Below, in pieces: positions 16,000 to 23,457 of a stretch of 29,746 bases of DNA. The notes beneath the pieces are model-generated. The model worked only from the letters and a program-made list of their open reading frames with translations. It was not told the origin of the DNA and did no database searches. Made by a program: the position numbers and the translations under genes. Each line of letters begins with the position of its first letter. The stretch's first letter is position 1. The DNA is from JBHJHK01 sp050330975 (GTDB lineage: Bacteria > Pseudomonadota > Gammaproteobacteria > Competibacterales > Competibacteraceae). The stretch covers positions 1 to 29,746 of the forward strand of contig JBHJHK010000404.1 of assembly GCA_050330975.1 (NCBI GenBank). The letters run 5' to 3'.

Positions 16000-17397
16000 A
16001 TGGCCAGCATGTTTCGCAACTTATTTATGACGGTCTGGTTGACGTCGACGCTGGTGTTCACCTTCGCCACCGTCCTCACCCTGCTCACCCTCTCGCCCCA
16101 ATACTTTTATTTGGATTTCCTCCGCCCGGTCGTCATCCTCGATACCCTGGAAAACGACGCCCCCTCCCCTTTGCTCACCACCGCTCGCCAAGCCGCCGTG
16201 GCGGGCGGTTTGGCGGGGCTCCAGACCTGGGTAGAGGACCACAATGCCCGCGGCCACATTCCCCTGGCCATCGTTCCCCTCCCAGCTCCTCCACCGCTGC
16301 CGCTGCCCCCGGATGCCACCCGTCGCTACGGCAAAACGGTGCCCCCAGACCACATCAAAGCCCTGCTGCGCACCCAAGGGCCCGTCGTGACCACTAAAGA
16401 GGGTGCGACCTATCGTTTGGTGTTGGATGTCGAGGCGATACGGCCTTTATTTCTCGTCGAGTGGTGGGGTTTTGGCGGTTTGCGGCTCGTCATTGCCGCT
16501 TTACTGAGCGCTTTGGCCTGTTGGCTGTTGACCCGTCACTTCACCAACCCCATTCGCCAGCTCCAGCTCGCCACCACCCGCCTGGCCACCGGCGACCTGG
16601 CGGCGCGGGTGGGCCCCGACCTCGGGGGGCGGCGGGACGAGCTCGGCCAGTTGGGCGAAGACTTCGACCGCATGGCCAAACGCCTCCAGGACCTTATGGA
16701 TGCCCTGGGGCGGCTGTTGCGGGACTTGTCCCACGAGCTGCGCACCCCCTTGGCCCGGGTGGAGGTCGCCCTGGAAATCGCTCGACGACTGGGAGATGCC
16801 AACGCCCAGCAGCACTACGACCGCATCGCCGCCGAGGTAGAACGCCTCGAAGAACTCATCGGCCAGATTCTCACCTTGAGCCGTCTGGAGGCCGACACCC
16901 AGGGGGTCCGCGCCGCCCCCGTGGACCTGGTGGACCTGGTGGAAGCCATCGTCGACGACGCCCGCTTCGAGGCCTCCCAGGGGGGACCCCCCATCGCGGT
17001 GTGTGCCCCCCCCCACTGTCCCATGGAGGCCGATGGGAGGTTGTTGCACAGCGCCATCGAGAACGTCTTGCGCAACGCCCTGGGTTACGCCCCAGGGACG
17101 GTGCCGGTGGAGGTTACCCTGGCACCAAAACCCAAGGCCGGACAGGTGACCTTGACCATCCGCGACTGGGGGCCGGGGGTTCCCGAGGCGGATCTTCCCC
17201 GCCTCTTTGCGGCTTTTTACCGGGTGGGCGAAGCCCGAGACCGCCAGAGCGGCGGTCACGGCCTGGGTTTGGCCATCGCCCGGCGGGTCGTCGACCACCA
17301 CGGCGGCACCATCGCCGCCCACAACGCCCCCGGTGGGGGGCTTTGTGTCGTGTTCACCTTACCGTTGACTCCCCAATCCGGCGTCCCAGGGGACTGA
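16000..17397 (+). CDS. CpxA-like sensor histidine kinase
   Basis: A 465-residue inner-membrane kinase. TM1 spans about 10-30, a periplasmic sensor of ~125 residues follows (with the proline-rich stretch PLPAPPPLPLPP), and TM2 lies at about 160-177. A HAMP domain comes next. The dimerisation/phosphoacceptor motif is LSHELRTPLARVE with His245. The ATP-binding domain has the N box around Asn355-Asn359, DWGPG at 389-393 and GGHGLGL at 418-424. The segment YRVGEARDRQSGGHGLGLAI closely resembles CpxA. It starts six bases after the regulator stop with GGGGGTGA upstream, so the two form an operon. Because the partner regulator is interrupted, phosphotransfer to a full-length regulator may be lost or may use another protein. 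Confidence 0.9.
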   Translation: MASMFRNLFMTVWLTSTLVFTFATVLTLLTLSPQYFYLDFLRPVVILDTLENDAPSPLLTTARQAAVAGGLAGLQTWVEDHNARGHIPLAIVPLPAPPPLPLPPDATRRYGKTVPPDHIKALLRTQGPVVTTKEGATYRLVLDVEAIRPLFLVEWWGFGGLRLVIAALLSALACWLLTRHFTNPIRQLQLATTRLATGDLAARVGPDLGGRRDELGQLGEDFDRMAKRLQDLMDALGRLLRDLSHELRTPLARVEVALEIARRLGDANAQQHYDRIAAEVERLEELIGQILTLSRLEADTQGVRAAPVDLVDLVEAIVDDARFEASQGGPPIAVCAPPHCPMEADGRLLHSAIENVLRNALGYAPGTVPVEVTLAPKPKAGQVTLTIRDWGPGVPEADLPRLFAAFYRVGEARDRQSGGHGLGLAIARRVVDHHGGTIAAHNAPGGGLCVVFTLPLTPQSGVPGD

Positions 17398-17419
17398 GCC
17401 GCCACAGCTGGGATCGGCT

Positions 17420-17755
17420 TTATCGCTGGGGAGGGAACATGCCACAGGCGATCATCTTGTCCATGACCGGGGCGGCGACCTTGTTGACAAACTGGGCCCG
17501 GGCCTGGGGATCCTGCCGCAGGGTGGTCATGACCCGTTGCATGATTTTCTGGGCCATGGCCGGTTGGGATTCCCCACTGCCCTGCTGCTGGCGCAACTCG
17601 TCGCAACTGGAGGTCTGGTAGCGGGAGACGATGCGGTCGGCTAGGCGATCGATCATCTGGGGGTTTTGAGCCTGGGCCGGGGCAGACCCCACCAGGACCA
17701 ACCCCATCAGGACTAGCCCAGCGGCACGGCAGGCAAAAGACCCACGACGGGCCAT
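17420..17755 (-). CDS. Small exported protein of unknown function, convergent to the kinase
   Basis: A 111-residue protein with a signal peptide (hydrophobic residues about 11-23, likely cleavage after AQA at 27-29), leaving about 82 mature residues. The mature part is helical and Gln-rich, with two cysteines (in SSCDEL and IACGMF) that could pair. I chose the ATG at 17755 because GAGGTG lies just upstream; in-frame starts at 17809 and 17929 would add residues before the signal. Similar short exported proteins occur in pseudomonad-like genomes, without known function. It ends 22 bases from the kinase stop, with no clear terminator between. A link to envelope stress is only suggested by position. 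Confidence 0.72.
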   Translation of the reverse strand: MARRGSFACRAAGLVLMGLVLVGSAPAQAQNPQMIDRLADRIVSRYQTSSCDELRQQQGSGESQPAMAQKIMQRVMTTLRQDPQARAQFVNKVAAPVMDKMIACGMFPPQR

Positions 17756-17951
17756 GGACACCTCGGTGGACGAGGCGTTGAGGGCAAAGGCAATGGTCGA
17801 CTTGGACATGTTTTGGATCCCTTGGCAAATGGAGATGATGGGTAACCGTCCCTTGGGTGTGGGCGGCGCGAGGACAAGGCTACCCCAGACCTCGGTGGAG
17901 TTGGGGCGGCTTATCTGGAGAAGTGTCAACCCAGCGGGGTTTTTGCCAATG

Positions 17952-17996
17952 CCTCAACACCCCGGATCGTGCCCCCGCTTTGCCGGGGTGTCGAGG
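17952..17996. promoter_or_regulatory. Long inverted repeat upstream of the AhpD-like operon (possible operator)
   Basis: ACACCCCGG (17957-17965) is perfectly complementary to CCGGGGTGT (17983-17991). Beyond one mismatch the arms continue as CCTC (17952-17955) and GAGG (17993-17996). The spacer is 17 bases. It overlaps the likely promoter at 17980-18009, so a repressor or activator site is more likely than a terminator, and no U tract follows. Confidence 0.5.
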
Positions 17997-18009
17997 AATC
18001 AACTACACT
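17980..18009 (+). promoter_or_regulatory. Candidate sigma70 promoter of the AhpD-like operon
   Basis: TTGCCG at 17980-17985 and TACACT at 18004-18009 with an 18-base spacer match sigma70 boxes at four of six positions each. It is about 100 bases upstream of ATG 18107. The remaining part of the 17756-18106 gap holds no supported gene. Confidence 0.35.
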
Positions 18010-18106
18010 GGTAGACGACACTCGGGGCCAACGACCCTCCCAGATAGCTTGAAGTGGATGGATACAGCCCCCACCCTTCACCGCCCAACCCACCTGAGGT
18101 GACACC

Positions 18107-18706
18107 ATGGCCCGCGTGCGCGATGTGGAAATCCACCAAGTTCCCGAGGCCGTACAACCGGTCTACCGCCGCTTCGCCACGGACTACGGTCCGTTTTTAA
18201 ATCAAGTCAAGGTGTTTGCCCACCGCCCCCCCGCCCTCAAGCACATCATGGGGCTGTTGTTGGAACTGGCCGACGAACAGGTGTTGCCCAAGCGCTATTT
18301 AGAAATCGCCCTGGTGGTGGTGTCCAAGCTCAACGAGTGCACCTATTGTGTCGCCCACCACAGTCCGCGATTGGTAGAGCAGGGCCTGCCCCCGGAGACC
18401 GTGGCGCGGATTTTGGAGCCTGACTGCCCGGGTCTCGACGCGGTGGATAAGCTGGTGCGGGACTACGCCGTCCAGGTGACCGAAAAGCCCCAGTACATGC
18501 GGGATGCCATCTTCGAGGAACTCAGGGCCCACTTCAGCGAGGAACAAATCGTCGAGCTCACCCTGCGCACGGCGTTGTGTGGCTTTTTCAACCGCTTCAA
18601 CGACGCCCTGCAGATCGACATGGAAGAGGGGGTGGCCCAGGAGATGTTGTCCATCGGTATGGAAAACGACCTCAAGGCCCACCAACCCCAAGTCACTGAG
18701 GGCTAG
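18107..18706 (+). CDS. Carboxymuconolactone decarboxylase / AhpD-like protein
   Basis: A 199-residue helical cytoplasmic protein. The AhpD-type active-site motif is intact: Cys78 and Cys81 in ECTYC, and His85, giving CxxCxxxH. Such proteins reduce peroxides or peroxiredoxins, or act as gamma-carboxymuconolactone decarboxylase relatives; the CxxC favours redox activity. GAGGTGA precedes ATG 18107. It is the first gene of a tight five-gene group and ends four bases before the next start. The pairing with racemase-fold enzymes is unusual, so its partner or substrate is open. Confidence 0.88.
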   Translation: MARVRDVEIHQVPEAVQPVYRRFATDYGPFLNQVKVFAHRPPALKHIMGLLLELADEQVLPKRYLEIALVVVSKLNECTYCVAHHSPRLVEQGLPPETVARILEPDCPGLDAVDKLVRDYAVQVTEKPQYMRDAIFEELRAHFSEEQIVELTLRTALCGFFNRFNDALQIDMEEGVAQEMLSIGMENDLKAHQPQVTEG

Positions 18707-18710
18707 AGCG

Positions 18711-19487
18711 ATGTACGGCTGGCGCGGGCGCATTGGCCTTTTGACCCCCACGGGCAACGCCACCCTGGAAGCCGAATTCCAGCGGATGGTCCCCGACGGA
18801 GTATCGGTCCACGCCAATCGAATCTACCTCAAGGAGGTCACCCCCGAGGCGTTGCCCGCCATGGAGGCGGAGGTGGCAACGGGCGTCCAGGGTTTGGTGG
18901 ATTGCAGACTGGGGGCCTTGGCCTTCGGCTGCACCTCGGGGAGCTTTGTGGGGGGCAAGGGTTACGACGCCCGCTTGATCCAGCAGATGGAAGAGCTCAG
19001 TGGGATACCGGCCACCACCACCACCACAGCGGTGCTCCGGGCCCTGGAGACCTTGGGAGTGGAGCGCTTTGCCATGGCCACCCCCTACACCGATGCGGTC
19101 AACGCCATCGAGCGGCAATTTTTCTGCGACCACGGCTTTGAGGTCACTGCCGTGGCGGGTGGCGGTATCACCGTCACGGCGGACATCCAAGAACTCGACC
19201 CCAGGGTGGCCTACCGCCGGGCCCGCCAAGTGGACAGCGATCGTGCCGAGGCGGTGTTTATCTCCTGTACGGGGTTTCGCACCATCGACGTCATCGAGGC
19301 CCTAGAGGCCGACTTGGGCAAGCCGGTGATCAGCGCCAACCAGGCCACCTTGGCCGATTGTCTGCGGCTTTTGGGGGTCGGCGACGTCCAGCCGGGTTAC
19401 GGCAGTTTGTTCAGCCGTTGGTTGAGCGCCCCGGAGGACCATTCCCGCCGGGATATCCTCCACGCCGGCCGGCGAGCCCTGACGTGA
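18711..19487 (+). CDS. Maleate isomerase / arylmalonate decarboxylase-like protein (Asp/Glu racemase superfamily)
   Basis: A 258-residue enzyme with two catalytic cysteines in the expected settings: Cys74 in FGCTSGSF and Cys186 in ISCTGFR. This two-cysteine pattern fits maleate cis-trans isomerase and the EutA-like group; arylmalonate decarboxylase has only one. ATG 18711 is the natural start, with GAGGG eight bases upstream, four bases after the AhpD-like stop; the frame reaches back to 18504 only as overlap with that gene. Its stop overlaps the next start (GTGA). Substrate is likely a small dicarboxylate, as in nicotinate or ectoine breakdown, but other genes for those routes are not seen. 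Confidence 0.85.
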   Translation: MYGWRGRIGLLTPTGNATLEAEFQRMVPDGVSVHANRIYLKEVTPEALPAMEAEVATGVQGLVDCRLGALAFGCTSGSFVGGKGYDARLIQQMEELSGIPATTTTTAVLRALETLGVERFAMATPYTDAVNAIERQFFCDHGFEVTAVAGGGITVTADIQELDPRVAYRRARQVDSDRAEAVFISCTGFRTIDVIEALEADLGKPVISANQATLADCLRLLGVGDVQPGYGSLFSRWLSAPEDHSRRDILHAGRRALT

Positions 19488-20314
19488 GATACGTCACCCT
19501 GCCCTCGGGGGCCCGGATGCCGGTGTTTGGCCAGGGCACCTGGCACATGGGGGAGCGGGCCGCCGCCCGCAGCCATGAGGTCCGCGCCCTCCAGCGGGGC
19601 TTGGAGCTGGGCTTGACCCTCGTCGACACCGCCGAGATGTACGCCCAAGGCGGCGCCGAGGAGGTGGTGGCCGAGGCCATCGCCGGCCGCCGGGATCAGG
19701 TGTTCCTGGTGAGCAAGGTCTACCCCTACAACGCCTCTTGCTCTGCCATGGTCAAGGCCTGCGAGGCCAGTTTGCGGCGCCTCAAAGTGGAGACCTTGGA
19801 TCTGTATTTGCTCCACTGGCCGGGGAGCGTGCCCTTGGCCGAGACCGTCGAGGCCTTTGAGGGTTTGAAGGCGGCGGGCAAGATCAATGACTTTGGGGTC
19901 TCCAACTTCGACACCTCCGATCTCGAAGCACTGGTTGGCCTGGACGGGGGCCTGACGGGGAGCAACCAAATCCTCTACAACCTGGCCCGGCGGGGCCCCG
20001 AGGCGGGGGTTATACCCCACTGTAGGCAGCGGGGCATTCCCGTCATGGCCTATTCTCCCATCGACCAGACCCGGCTATTGCGCCATGGCGGCCTCCAAGA
20101 CTTTGCCGCGGCCCGCGGGGTGAGCGCCGCCCAAGTGGCTTTAGCGTGGTTGCTCCACCAGCCCGATGTAGTGGTGATTCCCAAATCCGCCCGGGTCGAG
20201 GGGGTGGAGGAAAACCGCCGGGCCTTGGACATGCCCTTGTCCCCCGACGACCTCGCCGAGCTCGATGGGCTGTTTCCCCCGCCCACCGGTCCCACGCCGT
20301 TGGAAATCCTCTAG
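19484..20314 (+). CDS. Aldo/keto reductase
   Basis: A 276-residue NADPH-dependent TIM-barrel oxidoreductase. The catalytic tetrad is complete: Asp48 and Tyr53 in DTAEMY, Lys78 in VSKVYP, and His111 in LLHWPG. The cofactor-binding segment IPKSARVEGVEENRRAL is near the C-terminus. GTG 19484 overlaps the previous stop by four bases; the longer frame from 19358 is only overlap. It should reduce an aldehyde or ketone, or oxidise the alcohol, made by a neighbouring enzyme. It belongs to the DkgA/DkgB-like group by overall look, without a specific substrate. Confidence 0.9.
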   Translation: MRYVTLPSGARMPVFGQGTWHMGERAAARSHEVRALQRGLELGLTLVDTAEMYAQGGAEEVVAEAIAGRRDQVFLVSKVYPYNASCSAMVKACEASLRRLKVETLDLYLLHWPGSVPLAETVEAFEGLKAAGKINDFGVSNFDTSDLEALVGLDGGLTGSNQILYNLARRGPEAGVIPHCRQRGIPVMAYSPIDQTRLLRHGGLQDFAAARGVSAAQVALAWLLHQPDVVVIPKSARVEGVEENRRALDMPLSPDDLAELDGLFPPPTGPTPLEIL

Positions 20315-20332
20315 ACCTTCAGGAGGCCTGCC

Positions 20333-21010
20333 GTGACAGCGTCCCCCCCCATTGTGGTCATCAACCCCAACTCCACCGAAGCCGTCACCAAAGGCATCGA
20401 CGCCGCCGTCGCCCCCTTGCGGTTGGCGGGGGGGCCGGCCATCGAGTGTCTGACCCTCCGCGAGGGTCCCCCGGGGATCGAGAGCCAACGGCACGCCGAC
20501 GGCGTGGTATTGCCCTTGTGCCGGTTGGCCGAGGGGCGCCCCGATGCCGGGGCGTTTGTCATCGCCTGCTACTCCGACCCCGGGCTTCATTTGCTGCGGG
20601 AAGCCACGGGACGACCGGTGTACGGCATCGCCGAGAGCGCCATGGCCACGGCGCTGACCTGTGGCGAACGCTTTGGGGTAATCTCCATTTTGGCCCAGTC
20701 CATCCCCCGCCACCTGCGCCAGGTGCGGGCCATGGGTCTCACGGCGCGCTTTGCCAATGATCGGGCCATTGGCCTTGGGGTCTTGGGCTTGGGGGACGAC
20801 GCCGAAGCCCTGGCCCGGATGATCGAGACTGGCCAGCAGCTGCGGGACGCCGATGGCGCCGATGTGGTCATCATGGGTTGTGCCGGCATGGCCCGGTTTC
20901 AAAAGCCCCTGGCGGAAGCCCTGGGCATCGCGGTCATCGAACCCACCCAGGTGGCGGTGGTGATGGCCTTGGGGGCGGTGCAGTTGCGGGGAGCCATGGG
21001 CGGGGGCTAG
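20333..21010 (+). CDS. Asp/Glu/hydantoin racemase-like protein
   Basis: A 225-residue member of the Asp/Glu racemase superfamily, nearest to hydantoin racemase. The N-terminal motif INPNSTEAVT is typical of that group. Two catalytic cysteines are visible, Cys79 in IACYSDPG and Cys183 in MGCAGMA, which act as paired acid/base in racemases. GTG 20333 is preceded by AGGAGG with six-base spacing, a strong site. It is the second enzyme of this superfamily in the operon. No hydantoinase or carbamoylase is adjacent, so hydantoin as substrate is only the family-based guess; allantoin or an amino acid is possible. Confidence 0.87.
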   Translation: MTASPPIVVINPNSTEAVTKGIDAAVAPLRLAGGPAIECLTLREGPPGIESQRHADGVVLPLCRLAEGRPDAGAFVIACYSDPGLHLLREATGRPVYGIAESAMATALTCGERFGVISILAQSIPRHLRQVRAMGLTARFANDRAIGLGVLGLGDDAEALARMIETGQQLRDADGADVVIMGCAGMARFQKPLAEALGIAVIEPTQVAVVMALGAVQLRGAMGGG

Positions 21011-21044
21011 GCGTCGCTCTCCCTCCCCCCCGAGGATCGACACC

Positions 21045-21890
21045 ATGCCCTCCCGCCGCTTTGTCCAATGCGACGTCTTCAGCCCCGTGCCCACCCAGGG
21101 CAACGGCCTGGCGGTGGTTGTCGACGCCGACGGATTGGATGATGAGGCCATGCAGCGCTTTGCCGCCTGGACCAACCTCGCCGAGACGACTTTTTTATTG
21201 CCACCCCGAGATCCCCGGGCCGATTATCGGCTGCGAATTTACACCCCGGTGCGGGAAATACCCTTTGCCGGCCACCCCACCCTGGGGAGTTGCGCCGCCT
21301 GGCTCCACACGGGTCACACCCCCCAAACGCCGGGCACCGTCCGCCAGGAGTGTGGGGTGGGGGTGGTGGATATCGACACGAGCCAGGGGGAGACCCTGGC
21401 CTTTGTCGCTCCACCCACCCAGATTGCCCCCCTGGCCGACGACGACCTAGCCGCCATCGTCGCCGCTTTGGCAATTCCCCGGCAGGCCATTGTGGCCACC
21501 GCCCAACTGGACAACGGCGCCCTGCGCCAGGTCCTGCAGCTGGACTCCGCCACTCGAGTACTGGCCGTCGACGGCTCGAGGGTACGCTGGCCGGCGTTTA
21601 AACCCATCGGCCTGCTGGGGGCCCACCCCCCGGGTGGTGAGTGCCACTATGAGGTGCGGATGCTGGCACCCTCGAGCGGGATGAGCGAAGACCCCATCAC
21701 CGGCTCCCTCATCGCCGCCCTGGCCCACTGGCTGCAGCGGGAGGGCAAACTCCACGGCCCCCTCGCCGTCGCCCAGGGGACGGCTTTGGGCCGCCGGGGA
21801 CGTGTCTCGGTGCGGCCCACCGCCCAAGGCGGGGCAATCTTCGTCGGCGGCCGGGTCCATGTACTCATCGAGGGTACCTTGATGCTGTAG
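21045..21890 (+). CDS. PhzF-family isomerase/epimerase
   Basis: A 281-residue protein of the PhzF fold, related to diaminopimelate epimerase. The catalytic glutamate is Glu47 in NLAETTF, and the motifs PVREIPFAGHPTLGS and SEDPITGSL are typical. The characterised member PhzF isomerises dihydro-hydroxyanthranilate in phenazine synthesis, but no other phenazine genes are here, so the substrate is unknown. GAGGAT lies eight bases before ATG 21045, 34 bases after the racemase stop. It is the last gene of the operon and converges on the diguanylate cyclase gene. Confidence 0.9.
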   Translation: MPSRRFVQCDVFSPVPTQGNGLAVVVDADGLDDEAMQRFAAWTNLAETTFLLPPRDPRADYRLRIYTPVREIPFAGHPTLGSCAAWLHTGHTPQTPGTVRQECGVGVVDIDTSQGETLAFVAPPTQIAPLADDDLAAIVAALAIPRQAIVATAQLDNGALRQVLQLDSATRVLAVDGSRVRWPAFKPIGLLGAHPPGGECHYEVRMLAPSSGMSEDPITGSLIAALAHWLQREGKLHGPLAVAQGTALGRRGRVSVRPTAQGGAIFVGGRVHVLIEGTLML

Positions 21891-21941
21891 GGCCCGTCTC
21901 CTCCCGGGAAAAGTAGGGAAAACAATTCACCACCCAGGGGG

Positions 21942-23327
21942 TTACCATAGGGCCCTGGCGCAATTGCGCCCGTCTTCCTTGGCCCAATAGAGGGCCCGAT
22001 CGGCCCGTTTGAAAAATTCGTCGACGCTGTCTTCGGGCTTGCCCTGGGTCAAGCCAAGGCTGAGGGTCGTTGCCGCGGGGAGTTGGAAGTCCGCTGTGGC
22101 CACGGCGCACCTCATGGCGTCGGCCACCGCCAGGGTAGCTTCGGGGTCTCGGTGGTAGACCAGGACGGCGAACTCATCGCCCCCCAGGCGATAGATGGCG
22201 TCGTGCTCTGCCAACTGGGCCTTGGCGAGTCCGGCGACCCCGACGATGACCCGGTCGCCGACGTCGTGACCGAATTGGTCGTTGATGGATTTAAAATGAT
22301 CGATGTCGAATAGGATCAAACACAGGGCAAAGGGCTGACTCTGGAGGGTGCGAAGTTCCCTGGCGACCGCCTGGTCCCACTTGTAGCGATTGAACACCCC
22401 CGTCAGCTTGTCCGTGGTCGCCAGGGTCTCCAGCTGGGCAAAAAACTGCTCTCGATGGTCGATATCCCGGGCGAACTGATCCACCAGCTGGGTCAAACTT
22501 TGGGACAAATCGGCGAATTCATCGTTGGCCTCCAGACGTAAGGCCTCGGCGGGGGGCGATTTTCTGTTCACCAAGGCCCAGGTGATTTCCAAAGCCCCTT
22601 TTCTCAGCCGTTGAATGTTGGTCTTGATGCCCAAAATCACCCCATAGCTCAAAAAAGTGCCGATTAAAATCGCCGCTGTGCTCAATAGGATATTGATCCG
22701 AAAAAATGCGGCTTCGTGCTGTTCAGCAATGGCCGTCTGCCGCAGGTTGAAGGCCTCCAGGCTTTCCACCAGTTCAAATCCCTTGACATCCAGGGTGTGA
22801 TCTTGCCTTTCCAGGGCAGTCAACAGTGGGTCGTCCACGGTGCCTTGGGCGTTCAGGGTATCGACACCTTGGCGAAACTGGGTTCTAAAGTCGTGGTATT
22901 GGGCGTCAAAGGCCACCAGGGCTTGCCGTGCGCTGCGCAACTGGGACTTGGTGATGGAATCCAAGGCCGGCGAGGCCAAGCCCTGGTCGATGAGCGCCAG
23001 ACTGGCGCCAATGCGCTCGGCGATGAGCCGGAAATTGGCCGTCTCTTCGGCCAATAACTGGTTGAGATTCGACGCTGGGTCGTGGCTATCGCTGGAGTCG
23101 ATGCCATCACTCAGCCGAAACAACCTCTGGAGCAAGATGTGCTGCTCGAGCTGTTTGATCTCTGCTTCCACGGCCATTTTGGCCAGGGGCACGTCGTAGG
23201 TGGCAATGGCCACCAGCTCGCGCTCGATGCGCTGTAAGACGACGATGGAGTGGATGAGGATGGCGAGGATAAACACAATCAGTACGGCGGCCAATCCGCC
23301 GATTTTCCTGGCAATGGTCCAGCGCAT
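21942..23327 (-). CDS. Membrane-bound diguanylate cyclase (GGDEF), no allosteric I-site
   Basis: A 461-residue protein that should make cyclic di-GMP from two GTP. TM1 is about residues 12-32, a helical periplasmic sensor of ~175 residues follows, TM2 is about 211-233, then a HAMP-like linker and the GGDEF domain from about 300. The active-site motif is intact (GGDEF at 382-386), as is DIDHFKSIND. The inhibitory RxxD motif is replaced by AEHD at 373-376, so product inhibition is probably weak. There is no EAL domain. The start at 23327 is an ATG; 130 bases separate it from the upstream amidohydrolase gene. Confidence 0.9.
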   Translation of the reverse strand: MRWTIARKIGGLAAVLIVFILAILIHSIVVLQRIERELVAIATYDVPLAKMAVEAEIKQLEQHILLQRLFRLSDGIDSSDSHDPASNLNQLLAEETANFRLIAERIGASLALIDQGLASPALDSITKSQLRSARQALVAFDAQYHDFRTQFRQGVDTLNAQGTVDDPLLTALERQDHTLDVKGFELVESLEAFNLRQTAIAEQHEAAFFRINILLSTAAILIGTFLSYGVILGIKTNIQRLRKGALEITWALVNRKSPPAEALRLEANDEFADLSQSLTQLVDQFARDIDHREQFFAQLETLATTDKLTGVFNRYKWDQAVARELRTLQSQPFALCLILFDIDHFKSINDQFGHDVGDRVIVGVAGLAKAQLAEHDAIYRLGGDEFAVLVYHRDPEATLAVADAMRCAVATADFQLPAATTLSLGLTQGKPEDSVDEFFKRADRALYWAKEDGRNCARALW

Positions 23328-23436
23328 GGATCCACATCCTGGGTGAAAACCGTCGGATGCACGGTTCGTGACCAGCTCAAAGGACTAGAGCTTACGTGGA
23401 ATCAGAGTCGCGGATTTCGAGAAGATTCCCCAAGCC

Positions 23437-23457
23437 GGCCCTCGCAGCGGGGGGGCC
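23437..23457 (-). terminator. GC hairpin just after the amidohydrolase stop
   Basis: On the minus strand GGCCC and GGGCC arms with an 11-base loop follow the stop codon directly. There is no U tract. The rest of the short gap before the diguanylate cyclase shows nothing else certain. Confidence 0.35.

Noticed and set aside
21891..21941. Bidirectional terminator between the convergent PhzF-like and cyclase genes
   Set aside because: Only scattered GGGCCC palindromes were found, no proper stem with a U tract in either direction.
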